A DNA stretch of 64,000 nt from Streptacidiphilus sp. ASG 303 (GTDB lineage Bacteria; Actinomycetota; Actinomycetes; Streptomycetales; Streptomycetaceae), in the NCBI RefSeq assembly GCF_020991365.1, contig NZ_JAJLRA010000030.1, positions 1 to 64,000 of the forward strand, read 5' to 3'. A program made the translations under genes and the position numbers. This document shows, one piece after another, positions 52,195 through 61,117 of this stretch. The stretch's first letter is position 1. Each line of letters begins with the position of its first letter. The notes below the pieces were generated by a model. It searched no databases, was not told the origin of the DNA, and saw only the letters and a program-made list of their open reading frames with translations.

Positions 52195-53175
52195 TCAGCC
52201 GGTGCGGCCGGGGAAGTCCAGGGCGCCCGGCGCCACCGCCGGGACGAGCCCCTCCGCGGCGGCCCGGGTGAGCAGCCCCCGGACCGCGGCGTAGCCGTCC
52301 TCGCCCAGGTCGGCGGTGAACTCGTTGACGTAGAGCCCGATGTGCTGGTCGGCGACGGCCGGGTCCATCTCCTGGGCGTGCGCCAGCACGTACCCGCGCG
52401 ACGCCTCCGGGTCGTCCCACGCCGCCCGTACCGAGGCGCGGAGGGTGTCCGCCAGCGCCCGCAGCCGCTCCGGGCCGAGCGAGCGGCGGGCCACGATCGC
52501 GCCCAGCGGGATCGGCAGCCCGGTGGCGGCCTCCCACGCCTCGCCCATGTCGGCGAGGCAGCGCAGCCCGTACCGGCCGTAGGTGAAGCGGGCCTCGTGG
52601 ATGACCAGGCCGGCGTCGACGACGCCGTCGCGCACCGCCGGCATGATCTCGTGGAACGGCAGCACCCGGACCTCGCCCAGGCCGCCGGGCACCGCCGCCG
52701 CCGCCCAGAGGCGGAAGAGCAGGTAGGCGGTGGAGCGCTCGCTGGGCACCGCCACCACCTTGCCGGCCAGGTCGGCCGGGTCGCCGGAGGCGTCCGGGCC
52801 GGTGAGCACCAGCGGCCCGCAGCCGCGGCCCAGCGCGCCGCCGCACGGCAGCAGCGCGTACTCGTCCAGCACCCACGGCAGGGCGGCGTAGGAGATCTTC
52901 AGGACGTCCAGCTCGCCGCGCTCGGCCATCCCGTTGGTGACGTCGATGTCGGCGAAGACGACCTCCGGCGCCTCCGCGCCGGGGACCAGGCCGTGGGCCC
53001 AGGCGTGGAAGACGAAGGTGTCGTTGGGGCACGGCGAGTACGCGACGGAGAGCCGGTCCGCCGGGGCGGCCGTCTCCCGGCCGGGGGCGGGCCGAACCGC
53101 GTCGGGCCGCACGGCGTCGGACCGCACGGCGTCGGACTGCACGGCGTCGGACTGCACGGGGGTGGCGCGCTCCAT
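52195..53175 (-). CDS. mqnD: 1,4-dihydroxy-6-naphthoate synthase (futalosine pathway)
   Basis: 326 residues. After a repetitive N-terminus (residues 8-29) comes the MqnD core: LSVAYSPCPNDTFVFHAWAHGLV, VFADIDVTNGMAERGELDVLKIS and AGLVIHEARFTYGRYGLRCLADMG (all quoted as recognised fragments: SPCPNDTFVFHAW, DIDVTNGMA, VIHEARFTYG). It converts cyclic dehypoxanthine futalosine to 1,4-dihydroxy-6-naphthoate for menaquinone. ATG at 53175, just 2 bp after the mqnB stop with an AAGGAGAG ribosome-binding site inside mqnB, so the two are one operon. Confidence 0.95.
   Translation of the reverse strand: MERATPVQSDAVQSDAVRSDAVRPDAVRPAPGRETAAPADRLSVAYSPCPNDTFVFHAWAHGLVPGAEAPEVVFADIDVTNGMAERGELDVLKISYAALPWVLDEYALLPCGGALGRGCGPLVLTGPDASGDPADLAGKVVAVPSERSTAYLLFRLWAAAAVPGGLGEVRVLPFHEIMPAVRDGVVDAGLVIHEARFTYGRYGLRCLADMGEAWEAATGLPIPLGAIVARRSLGPERLRALADTLRASVRAAWDDPEASRGYVLAHAQEMDPAVADQHIGLYVNEFTADLGEDGYAAVRGLLTRAAAEGLVPAVAPGALDFPGRTG
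53101..53160 (-). repeat. Four 15-bp tandem repeats in the 5' end of mqnD
   Basis: Units such as GTCGGACTGCACGGC at 53101-53160 encode (Q/R)(S/P)DAV repeats ahead of the conserved enzyme fold. Copy-number variation would change only the N-terminal tail. Confidence 0.9.
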
Positions 53176-53177
53176 GG

Positions 53178-54017
53178 TCAGCTGCTCTCCTTCGCGGCGG
53201 TGCCGGCGGCGGCGGTGTCGGTCAGTTCCCGCAGCGGCAGCGCGGCGAACGCCTGCCGCAGCGTCTCCAGCGCCTCGCCGATCCGCCAGGCGGCGCGGTC
53301 CCGCGGGCCCACCGCGTTGGACACGGTGCGCAGTTCCAGGACCGGCACCCCGTACCGGTCCGCGGCCTCGGCCGCGCCGAAGCCCTCCATCGCCTCGGCC
53401 GCCGCTCCGGGGTGGCGCGCCGCGAGTCCGGCGGCCCGCTCCGCGGTGCCGGTGACGGTGGAGACGGTCAGGACCGGGCCCACCGCGGTCGGGATCCCGG
53501 CGGCGCGCAGCGCGGCCGCGGCCAGGTCCACGGCGGGCTTCGGCGGGAGGTGCCGCACGGTGCCGAAGCCCAGTTCGGCCACGTCGGCGAACCCGTCCGG
53601 GGTGGTGGCGCCCAGGTCGGCGGCGACCACGGCGTCCGCCAGCACGGCCGAGCCGACCGGCGCGGCGGGGGCGAAGCCGCCGGCGATGCCGGCGCAGACC
53701 ACCAGGTGGAAGGGGCGCGAGCGGGCCGCGGCGTCGGCGAGGGCCCCGGCGGCGGCCGCCGCGGCCGCGGCGGGGCCGACCCCGGCGGCCAGGACGACGG
53801 CCTCCGGGCCGCCGCCCGCCGCACGGTGCGCGTCCGCCGCGGGCACGGGCCCGTCCGCGGCACCGGGAAAGCCGGCGGCGCCGGTGGCACCGTCCACGAG
53901 AGCCCCCGCGCGCCGCAGCCCTTCGGCGACCGCGTCGCGCTCCGCCGCGACGGCGGTGACGACGAGCAGCCGGGCCGTCCGGCCCGGCTGGTCACCGCGG
54001 TGCGGCGTCGCGCTCAT
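53178..54017 (-). CDS. mqnB: Futalosine hydrolase
   Basis: 279 residues of the nucleoside phosphorylase/hydrolase fold: LLVVTAVAAERDAVAEGL at the start, VVCAGIAGGFAPAAPVGSAVLADAVVAADLG (fragments VVCAGIAGGF, VGSAVLADAVVAADLG), AEAMEGFGAAEAADRYGVPVLELRTVSNAVG (fragments AEAMEGFGAAEAA, ELRTVSNAVG) near the C-terminus, with the EAMEG catalytic and substrate motif. It splits hypoxanthine from futalosine in the menaquinone pathway. An Ala/Gly-rich insert around residues 45-75 is longer than in E. coli-type MTA nucleosidases. Start ATG at 54017, 16 bp after the next gene upstream. Confidence 0.93.
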   Translation of the reverse strand: MSATPHRGDQPGRTARLLVVTAVAAERDAVAEGLRRAGALVDGATGAAGFPGAADGPVPAADAHRAAGGGPEAVVLAAGVGPAAAAAAAAGALADAAARSRPFHLVVCAGIAGGFAPAAPVGSAVLADAVVAADLGATTPDGFADVAELGFGTVRHLPPKPAVDLAAAALRAAGIPTAVGPVLTVSTVTGTAERAAGLAARHPGAAAEAMEGFGAAEAADRYGVPVLELRTVSNAVGPRDRAAWRIGEALETLRQAFAALPLRELTDTAAAGTAAKESS

Positions 54018-54033
54018 CGGAGGACGGCGCCCC

Positions 54034-54555
54034 TCAGGCGTCCTTGTTCTTCAGGGTGAAGTACCAGACGCCGTAGATCTCCTGGTTCTTCGTGTCGGCC
54101 TCGACGACCGTCACCAGGGTCTTCCCGGTCGACTTCAGCACCGTGGAGGCCGGCACGAGGCCGGAGAAGGTGCCGGTGCGGCGGGCGGAGGCGAGGGTGG
54201 CCTGGCCCTGGGCGCCCCCGTCGGTGAAGGCGAACCAGCCCTTGTCGGCGATCGCCGGGTCGACGCCGACGCCGATCCGGGAGCCGCTGGTCACCTCGAC
54301 GGACTTCAGCTTGCCGTCCTTCTCCTGCTTGGCGGCATTGGCCTGGCACCTCTGCTGGGCGGCGCCGTCCAGCGGCTTGCCGTCGTTCCAGCAGGTGGGC
54401 TCGGCGTTGGCGGTGTTCGACCCGGCGACCACGGTGACCATCCGGTTCACCGGCTTGTCCTCGCCCGCGGCCGTGGCGACCCCCCAGCCGACCAGGCCGG
54501 CGCTGACGACTACGACGGCGCCGGCGGCGGCGACGGCTCGGCTGTTGATGCTCAT
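54034..54555 (-). CDS. Secreted or membrane-anchored protein, possible DUF2771
   Basis: 173 residues. An N-terminal hydrophobic helix (about residues 8-29) is a signal anchor or signal peptide. The extracellular part contains two cysteines (EPTCWNDG, QQRCQANA) and beta-strand-rich sequence (VVAGSNTANAEP, SRIGVGVDPAIADKGWFAF, GVWYFTLKNKD). The fold and position beside mqnB resemble the DUF2771 family as I recall it, but I cannot confirm this. ATG at 54555. Short spacing suggests it is in the transcript with mqnB-mqnD. Confidence 0.75.
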   Translation of the reverse strand: MSINSRAVAAAGAVVVVSAGLVGWGVATAAGEDKPVNRMVTVVAGSNTANAEPTCWNDGKPLDGAAQQRCQANAAKQEKDGKLKSVEVTSGSRIGVGVDPAIADKGWFAFTDGGAQGQATLASARRTGTFSGLVPASTVLKSTGKTLVTVVEADTKNQEIYGVWYFTLKNKDA

Positions 54556-54582
54556 GGGACCGAGGCTACCGGTCCGCCCCTC

Positions 54583-56160
54583 TCACGCCACGCGGGGGTG
54601 CGGTGTGCCGCGGCCCCCGCCCCCGAACAGGCTCCGCAGCGTGAACGCCAGCACCACCGCGAGCACCCCCGCGGCCACGCCCATGCCCAGCACGCCGTCC
54701 AGGGGCAGCACGATGCCGAGGGCGCCGCCGGCCACCCAGCACAGCTGCATCAGCGTCTCCGAACGGGCGAACGCGGAGGTGCGGACCTGCTCCGGCACGT
54801 CCCGCTGGATCAGGGCGTCCAATGCCAGCTTGCCCAGCGACTGGGCCAGCCCGGCGCACCCCGCCACCAGGGTCACGGTCAGCGGGCCGAACCAGAGCGC
54901 CCCGCAGGCCGCCGCCGCCGCCGCGAGCGCCACCATGGCGGCCACCGTCGCCTCCGGGCCGCGGGTGCGCAGCCAGGAGCCCAGCACCGAGCCGAGGGCG
55001 TTGCCGACGCCGGCCGCCGCGGCCACCATGCCCAGCGCCAGGCCGGGGTTCATGCCGCCCACCGAGCCGGACCGCAGCAGGAACGCCAGGAACATCGTGA
55101 GGAAGCCCGACAGCCCCCGCAGGGACGCCACGGCGCGCAGCGCCAGCAGCACCGAGGGGCCCACCGAGCGCAGCGGCCGCTCCCGCAGCCGCCCGGGCCC
55201 GGCCTGCGGCCGCGCGGACCCGGCCAGCCCGCCGTCGCCGTCCCGGCCGTCCCCGTCCTGCCCGCCCCCGTACCGCCCGTCCCCGTACCGGTCGCCGTCC
55301 TGCCCGCAGTACCCGTCCTGCCCCGCGCCGCCCGCGTCCTCCTTGAGCAGCAGCGCCCGCTGCTCGCCCTTGGCCGAGTCCACCGTGTGCGGCAGCCCGA
55401 ACGCCAGCAGCGTCCCCGCGACGAAGACCAGGAACGCCCCGCGCAGCGGCCACGCGGGCCCCAGCAGGTGCAGCAGCCCGCCGACGCCCGCCGCGACGCC
55501 GGTGGCGAGCAGCCCGGCCAGGGTGACCCGGGAGTTCGCCTTCACCAGCGTCACCTGGTGCGGCAGCAGCCGCGGCACGACGACGCTGCGCACCACCCCG
55601 TACGCCTTGGAGGCCACCAGCACCCCCAGCGCCTCCGGGTAGAGCGCGAGGCCGCCCCCCTCGATCACCCCGGCCATGGTCCAGGCCAGGACGGCGCGGG
55701 TCAGCATCGACATCGCCATCGCGGCCCGGCGGCCGTGCGGCAGCCGGTCCAGCAGCGGCCCGATCACCGGGGCGAGGACCGCGAACGGCGCCATGGTGAC
55801 CAGCAGGTAGAGGGCGACCCGGCCGCGGGCCTCGCCGGTCGGCACCGAGAAGAAGATGGTGGAGGCGAGCGCGATGGTGATCAGCATGTCGCCGAAGGAG
55901 TTGACCGCGTGCAGCTCGATCAGCTTCGCCAGCCCCGACTCCCCGGCGCCCTCCGCCGAGGTGGCCCGGCGGATCCGGCGCCCGGTGCCGTGCACCACGC
56001 GGCCGGCCCCGCGGGCCGCCGCCGAGGCGCCGCCGTGCACGGCGCGCCGGACCCGGCGCACGGCGCCGTCCCGCTCCGGCCGCCCCGGGGGCGGCTGAGC
56101 GGTGTCGTGCGGTTCGTGCAGGGCGTGCTGCGCCGAGGTCTCTTCGGCCACGTCCGCCAT
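54583..56160 (-). CDS. Major facilitator superfamily transporter
   Basis: 525 residues. A charged, Arg-rich cytoplasmic N-terminus of about 75 residues precedes 12 probable membrane helices with MFS-like loop motifs (PVIGPLLDRLPHGRRAAM between helices 2 and 3). The central cytoplasmic loop has a repetitive Gly/Asp/Tyr/Gln stretch (about residues 262-294). Substrate unknown; the fold resembles MFS efflux or lysophospholipid transporters. The ATG at 56160 is chosen, but a TTG at 56172 in front of it is possible. It lies 27 bp upstream of the secreted-protein gene in the same direction, so these four genes may form one unit with mqnB-mqnD. Confidence 0.85.
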   Translation of the reverse strand: MADVAEETSAQHALHEPHDTAQPPPGRPERDGAVRRVRRAVHGGASAAARGAGRVVHGTGRRIRRATSAEGAGESGLAKLIELHAVNSFGDMLITIALASTIFFSVPTGEARGRVALYLLVTMAPFAVLAPVIGPLLDRLPHGRRAAMAMSMLTRAVLAWTMAGVIEGGGLALYPEALGVLVASKAYGVVRSVVVPRLLPHQVTLVKANSRVTLAGLLATGVAAGVGGLLHLLGPAWPLRGAFLVFVAGTLLAFGLPHTVDSAKGEQRALLLKEDAGGAGQDGYCGQDGDRYGDGRYGGGQDGDGRDGDGGLAGSARPQAGPGRLRERPLRSVGPSVLLALRAVASLRGLSGFLTMFLAFLLRSGSVGGMNPGLALGMVAAAAGVGNALGSVLGSWLRTRGPEATVAAMVALAAAAAACGALWFGPLTVTLVAGCAGLAQSLGKLALDALIQRDVPEQVRTSAFARSETLMQLCWVAGGALGIVLPLDGVLGMGVAAGVLAVVLAFTLRSLFGGGGRGTPHPRVA

Positions 56161-56426
56161 CCTGCCCGACAACCCCGTCCCGCACGCCGGTTACGCCCCT
56201 CGCGGACCGGTGTCGTGCAAGCGGACTGTCCCCGCCCCCCGACCGGCCGGTAGCGTTCCCCTCGCACTCCACGGCGGCGGACCCCGCCCGCGGGTGACGG
56301 CGGGGGCACGGGTGACCGGATCGTCCCGCAGAATAGAACCACGGCGGCCGCCGCTCCCGGCCGGGCCGTCACATCCTCCGGCGCTCCCGCACGCGGGTCA
56401 GCGGCGGACCAGGGAACGGATTGGGA

Positions 56427-56440
56427 GAGAATCGATTCTC
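56427..56440. promoter_or_regulatory. Perfect 14-bp palindrome abutting a start codon
   Basis: GAGAATCGATTCTC ends exactly at the GTG of the DUF3027 gene. It overlaps the ribosome-binding region (GGGAGAG) and could be an operator or fold into a hairpin limiting translation. Confidence 0.5.
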
Positions 56441-57400
56441 GTGAGTGCTGCGATGCGAAGCCGTACCCCTGACCGGCTCTGTGCCGAGGCCGTCGAGACC
56501 GCACGGGCGGCCGCGGTCGACGCGGCCGGTGCGGACGCGGTCGGCGAGTACGTCGGCGCGGAGGCCGACGGGGACCGCGTCGTCACGCACTTCTTCGAGT
56601 GCCGTGAGGCCGCCTACCGCGGCTGGCGCTGGGCCGTGACCGTCACCCGCGCCTCGCGCAGCAGGCTGGTGACGCTGGACGAGACCGTCCTCCTGCCCGG
56701 CCCCGACGCCGTCCTGGCGCCGCAGTGGGTGCCGTGGAGCGAGCGGCTGCGCCCCGGCGACATGGGCCCGGGCGACCTGCTGCCGACCGCCGCCGACGAC
56801 CTGCGCCTGGAGCCCGGCTGGAGCGGGGAGGACGAGCCCGCCCCCAACTCGGTCCTGGCGGAGGACGGTTCGGCCGCCGCGTTCGTCCCCGGTGAGGACG
56901 TCGAGGTCTCGGAGCGGGCCGGTGCGCCGCAGGCCGACGCCGCCGCGGGCCCGTCCGGCGAGGTGGTCCGGCCCGGCCCCTCCCGCGGCGCCATCACCGC
57001 CGTGGCCCAGGAGCTCGGCCTCACCCGCCCGCGGGTGCTCTCCCGGCTCGGGCTGCACCTGGGGGCCGAGCGCTGGGAGAAGGCGTACGGCGCCCACACC
57101 CCGATGGCGCAGGCCGCCCCCGCCTCCTGCACGACGTGCGGCTTCCTCATCCCGCTCGGCGGCTCGCTGGGCCAGGCCTTCGGCGTCTGCGGCAACGAGT
57201 TCGGCCCGGCGGACGGCCGTGTCGTGTCGCTCGGCTTCGGCTGCGGCGGCCACTCGGAGGCCGCCGTCATGCCCACCCCGCCGCAGCCCGCCGAGCCGAT
57301 CCTGGACGAGCTGGCCGTCGAGCCCATGCCGCTGCACCCCGACCGGGCCGGCGGCTCGGTCGAGGCCGGGGGCCCCACCGAGGAGCTCGGCCACTCCTGA
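56441..57400 (+). CDS. DUF3027 protein
   Basis: 319 residues. The N-terminal half (AVGEYVGAEADGDRVVTHFFECREAAYRGWRWAVTV, fragments EYVGAEADGDRVVTHFF, YRGWRWAVTV; PQWVPWSERLRPGDMGPGDLLP) and the C-terminal CTTCGFLIPLGGSLGQAFGVCGNEFGPADGRVV (fragments CTTCGFLIPLGG, FGVCGNEFGPADG) with CxxC and later cysteines are the DUF3027 hallmarks; the cysteines and a GCGGH motif could bind zinc. Function unknown, actinobacteria-specific. GTG at 56441. It is followed by a large ATPase gene in the same direction across 296 bp that show only an imperfect GC-rich hairpin near 57420-57465. Confidence 0.88.
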   Translation: MSAAMRSRTPDRLCAEAVETARAAAVDAAGADAVGEYVGAEADGDRVVTHFFECREAAYRGWRWAVTVTRASRSRLVTLDETVLLPGPDAVLAPQWVPWSERLRPGDMGPGDLLPTAADDLRLEPGWSGEDEPAPNSVLAEDGSAAAFVPGEDVEVSERAGAPQADAAAGPSGEVVRPGPSRGAITAVAQELGLTRPRVLSRLGLHLGAERWEKAYGAHTPMAQAAPASCTTCGFLIPLGGSLGQAFGVCGNEFGPADGRVVSLGFGCGGHSEAAVMPTPPQPAEPILDELAVEPMPLHPDRAGGSVEAGGPTEELGHS

Positions 57401-57696
57401 CGGACGGACCGCCGTACCGGCCCGGCCCGCGCACCGCCGCGGACCGGGCCGGCGGCCGTTCTGCGGCCGGTCCCCGCCCGTCCCGCCCTCCCCCGCCGCC
57501 GGGCCGCGCGGCCCCCTCCCGGCCGCGGCCGCCGCCCCCCGCGCGCCCCCCGGGACGCCCTCGGCGCCCGCCGGTGTCCGGGCACCGCCCGCGGCGCGGG
57601 AGAATGCCCCTGGACGCAGCGGCAAGGCGCACCGGAGCGGGGAACCGGCTCCGCGGGCGCTCACGGAAGGCGGTACGGCCAGTGGAGCCTCGGATC

Positions 57697-60600
57697 ATGG
57701 GCAGCGCGGCGGAGAGCGACGGCACGGACCCGTTCGGCACGGCCGCACTGCGCCGCCGGGTCCTCGACGCCTGGGCCGCCTCCCCGGCCCGGTTCCGGGA
57801 GGACGCCAACGCCGAGGAGGAGCTGGCCCTCGGCGGCTACCGCGACCGCCTCGTCGTCGAGCTCGCGCAGAACGCCGCCGACGCCGCCGTCCGCGCGGGC
57901 GTCCCCGGCCGGCTCCGCCTGACCCTGCGGGACGGCGTGCTCTGCGCCGCCAACACCGGCGCCACCCTGGACGCGGCGGGCGTCGAGTCGCTCTCCACCC
58001 TGCGCGCCTCCTCCAAGCGCGAGGACGGCCGCACCGCCGTCGGCCGCTTCGGCGTCGGCTTCGCCGCCGTCCTCGCCGTCTGCGACGAGCCCGCCGTGCT
58101 GGGCACCCCGGGCGGCGTGCGCTGGTCCCTCCCGGAGGCCCGCGACCTGGCCGGGGCCGCCGCCGACGCCTCCGGGGGCGGACTCGCCGAGGAGCTGCGC
58201 CGCCGCGACGGGCACGTCCCGCTGCTGCGCCTGCCGCTGCCCGCCGAGGGCACCCCGCCCACCGGGTACGACACCGTCGTGGTGCTGCCGCTGCGCGACG
58301 CCGCCGCCGAGGACCTGACCCGCCGTCTCCTCGCCGACATCGACGACGCCCTCCTGCTGACCCTCACCGGGCTCGCCGAGATCACCGTCGAGACCGACGG
58401 CGCCGACGGGACCGTCCTGCGCACCCTGACCCGCCGCACCGAGGACGGCGACGCGGGCGGCCCCGCCACCGTCACCGTCACCGACACCGCCGCCGCGGGC
58501 GAGAGCCGCTGGCAGGTCGCGGGCGCCGGCGGACGCCTCGACGACGCCCTCCTCGCCGACCGCCCGGTGGAGGAGCGCCGCCGCCCGTACTGGGCCGTGA
58601 CCTGGGCCGTCCCCGTCGACGCCGAGGGACGCCCGCTGCGGCCCCGCACCGCGCCGGTCGTCCACGGGCCCACGCCCACCGACGAGCCGCTGGGCTTCCC
58701 CGCGCTGCTCATCGCCACCTACCCGCTGGACTCCACCCGCCGCCACGTCGCCCCCGGCCCGCTCACCGACTTCCTCACCGAGCGCGCCGCCGACGCGTAC
58801 GCGGCGCTGCTGCGCGACCGCGGCGCCGACGTCTCCTCCCTCGGCCTCGTCCCGGGGGCGCTGGGCCAGGGGGCGCTCGACGGCGCCCTGCGCCGGGCCG
58901 TCCTCGGCCGGCTCCCCGACACGCCGTTCCTCCCCGAGGTGCCCTCGCCGGAGAAGGCCGACCAGCCGGAGCCCGAGGAGTACGCCCTCGCCGAGGACGG
59001 CCCGGAGCAGGGCCGCCCCGGCGGCCCCCGCGCGCTGCGCCCCCGCGAGGCCGTGCTGCTGGAGGGCGCCGACGCCTCCGTGGTCGAGGCCGTCGCCGCC
59101 GTCATGCCCGGCCTGCTGCCCGCCGGCCTGGAGCGGCGCCCCGAGCTGCGGGTGCTGGACGTCCGCCGCGTCCCGCTCGCCGAGGTCGTCGACCAGCTCG
59201 GCGGCCTCGACCGCGAACCCGCCTGGTGGCGCAACCTGTACGGGGCGCTGGCCGCCGCCGACCCCGAGGCCCTCGGCGCGCTCCCCGTGCCGCTCGCCGA
59301 CGGACGGACCGTCACCGGGCCGCGCCGGGTGCTGCTGCCCGGCGCCACGGAGGACTGGGCGGACGCCCCCGACGGCTGGCTGGGCGAGGACGGCGACCTC
59401 GGCGCCGTCCTGGCCCTGCTCGACCTGCGGCTGGTCCACCCCGATGCCGCCCACCCGCTGCTGGAGCGCCTCGGCGCCGGCGTCGCGACCCCCGCCGCGC
59501 TGCTGGACACGCCCGAGGTGCGGGCCGCCGTCGCCCGCTCCGTCCGGCTCGCCGACGACGACCCCGACGAGGCCGAGGACGTCGCCGACGCCGTCCTCGG
59601 ACTGGTGAGGGCCGCCGGTGCCGAGCCGGGCGACCACCCGTGGCTGGCCCGGCTCTGCCTCGTCGACGACCGGGGCGAGCCCGCCGCCGCGGGCGAGCTG
59701 GTGCTGCCCGGCAGCCCGCTGGCCGCCGTCGTCCGCGAGGACGACGCCGCCTTCGTCGACGACGACCTGCTGGAGCAGTGGGGACCGGCCGTGCTGGAGG
59801 CCGCCGGCGTCGCCGGCCGGTTCGTGCTGGCCCGCGCCGAGGACGCCGTCCTCGACCCCGACGACCTGGAGCGCCTCGACCCCACCGCCCCGGCCGACCG
59901 CGCCGCCGGCGGCGAGCCCACCGGCCTCCTCGACGAGGCCCCCGACGGCCTCGCCGAGTGGTGCGAGGACACCCTGGAGGTCCTGCACCGGGACGACCGC
60001 GACGGCCGCGGCGGGCCGGACGCCGGGCCGGGGGCGGCCGTCCCGCCCGTCGCCGTCGAACTCCTCGCCGTCCGCGACCTCGACCTCGTCGACGACGGCG
60101 CCTGGGCGGAGGCGCTGGCCATGCTGGCCCGCCCGCCGTACCGCGCCGCCGTCGTCGACCCGGTGCGGGTGCTGCTGCCCGACGGCACCACCGCGGACGT
60201 GCCGCCGTACGCGGCGTGGTGGCTGCGCGACCACCCCGTGCTGGACGGCCGCCGCCCCGCCGGGCTGCGCGCCGCCGGGGCCGACCCGCTGCTGCGCGGC
60301 CTGTACGACGAGGCCCGCACCGGCCTGGACGAGCGGTTCCTGCACGCCCTCGGGGTGCGCACCACGCTCGCGGCGCTGCTCGCCGAGCCCGGGGGCCCCG
60401 ACGAGCTGGCGGACCGCCTCGCCGACCCGCAGGCCGGGGTGAGCCACCGTCAGCTGCACGGCATCCACACGGCGCTGGCCCGGGTGCCCGCGGACCGGGT
60501 CGAGCCGCCGGAGGCGGTGCGGGCCCTGCCGCCGCTGGACCCGGCGACCGGCCGCCGCCCCGCCTACACCCTCATCGTCGACCCGGCCGACGCGGTCGTC

Positions 60601-61101
60601 GCCGACGCCCCCGACCTGGTGCAGCTGCTCGACGACTTCCCGGTGCTGCCCGTCGCCCCGGCGCTGGCGTCCGCGCTCGCCGAGCGGCTGCACGTCTCGC
60701 TGGCCAGCGAGGTCGCGGGCGGCCGGGTGCTGAGCGAGGGGACCGTCCACCGGGTGCCCGCGTTCGTCCGCGAGCTGCTGCCGGGCTGCCCGGCGGTGTA
60801 CGAGGAGCACGAGGAGCTGCTGGTCGTCGGACCGGACGGCGGCGAGGCCGCCGTGGACTGGCGCTGGGACACCGGCGCCGAGGCGCCCGAGGCGCCGCAC
60901 GACCCGGACGCGGAGGACGAGGACGACGAGTTCGCCGTGCCGCCCGTGCCCGGGGCCCTGCACGCCGCCACCCCCGAGGGCCTGGCCGCGGGCCTGGCCT
61001 GGTCGGTCGGGCAGTTCCACCGCCGCTTCGAGGTCCTGGTGGCCCTCACCGAGCCGGACCGCGCCTACGAGCTCTCCGCCGCCCGCGACTTCGAGGGCTG
61101 A
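57697..61101 (+). CDS. Sacsin-like GHKL ATPase, 1134 residues
   Basis: An N-terminal Hsp90/histidine-kinase-type ATPase fold is clear: the N-box VVELAQNAADAA has E55, N59 and D62, a G1-like CAANTGATL follows, then the G2 loop GRFGVGFAAVLAV. Beyond about residue 250 there are no recognisable domains: long mixed alpha/beta sequence with acidic clusters (GPEQGRPGGP; DPDEAEDVADAV; DAEDEDDEFAV) and WW-containing segments (EPAWWRNLYGAL, YAAWWLRDHPV). The length and architecture match actinobacterial sacsin N-terminal ATPase-like proteins, presumed chaperone-like machines. ATG at 57697; a GTG five codons earlier is possible. It probably shares transcription with the DUF3027 gene. Confidence 0.88.
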   Translation: MGSAAESDGTDPFGTAALRRRVLDAWAASPARFREDANAEEELALGGYRDRLVVELAQNAADAAVRAGVPGRLRLTLRDGVLCAANTGATLDAAGVESLSTLRASSKREDGRTAVGRFGVGFAAVLAVCDEPAVLGTPGGVRWSLPEARDLAGAAADASGGGLAEELRRRDGHVPLLRLPLPAEGTPPTGYDTVVVLPLRDAAAEDLTRRLLADIDDALLLTLTGLAEITVETDGADGTVLRTLTRRTEDGDAGGPATVTVTDTAAAGESRWQVAGAGGRLDDALLADRPVEERRRPYWAVTWAVPVDAEGRPLRPRTAPVVHGPTPTDEPLGFPALLIATYPLDSTRRHVAPGPLTDFLTERAADAYAALLRDRGADVSSLGLVPGALGQGALDGALRRAVLGRLPDTPFLPEVPSPEKADQPEPEEYALAEDGPEQGRPGGPRALRPREAVLLEGADASVVEAVAAVMPGLLPAGLERRPELRVLDVRRVPLAEVVDQLGGLDREPAWWRNLYGALAAADPEALGALPVPLADGRTVTGPRRVLLPGATEDWADAPDGWLGEDGDLGAVLALLDLRLVHPDAAHPLLERLGAGVATPAALLDTPEVRAAVARSVRLADDDPDEAEDVADAVLGLVRAAGAEPGDHPWLARLCLVDDRGEPAAAGELVLPGSPLAAVVREDDAAFVDDDLLEQWGPAVLEAAGVAGRFVLARAEDAVLDPDDLERLDPTAPADRAAGGEPTGLLDEAPDGLAEWCEDTLEVLHRDDRDGRGGPDAGPGAAVPPVAVELLAVRDLDLVDDGAWAEALAMLARPPYRAAVVDPVRVLLPDGTTADVPPYAAWWLRDHPVLDGRRPAGLRAAGADPLLRGLYDEARTGLDERFLHALGVRTTLAALLAEPGGPDELADRLADPQAGVSHRQLHGIHTALARVPADRVEPPEAVRALPPLDPATGRRPAYTLIVDPADAVVADAPDLVQLLDDFPVLPVAPALASALAERLHVSLASEVAGGRVLSEGTVHRVPAFVRELLPGCPAVYEEHEELLVVGPDGGEAAVDWRWDTGAEAPEAPHDPDAEDEDDEFAVPPVPGALHAATPEGLAAGLAWSVGQFHRRFEVLVALTEPDRAYELSAARDFEG

Positions 61102-61117
61102 TCGGGGCCCTGGCCTG

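Noticed and set aside
57661-61020. 1119-codon open frame on the minus strand
   Set aside because: Antisense shadow of the sacsin-like ATPase gene, whose motifs and start site are clear.
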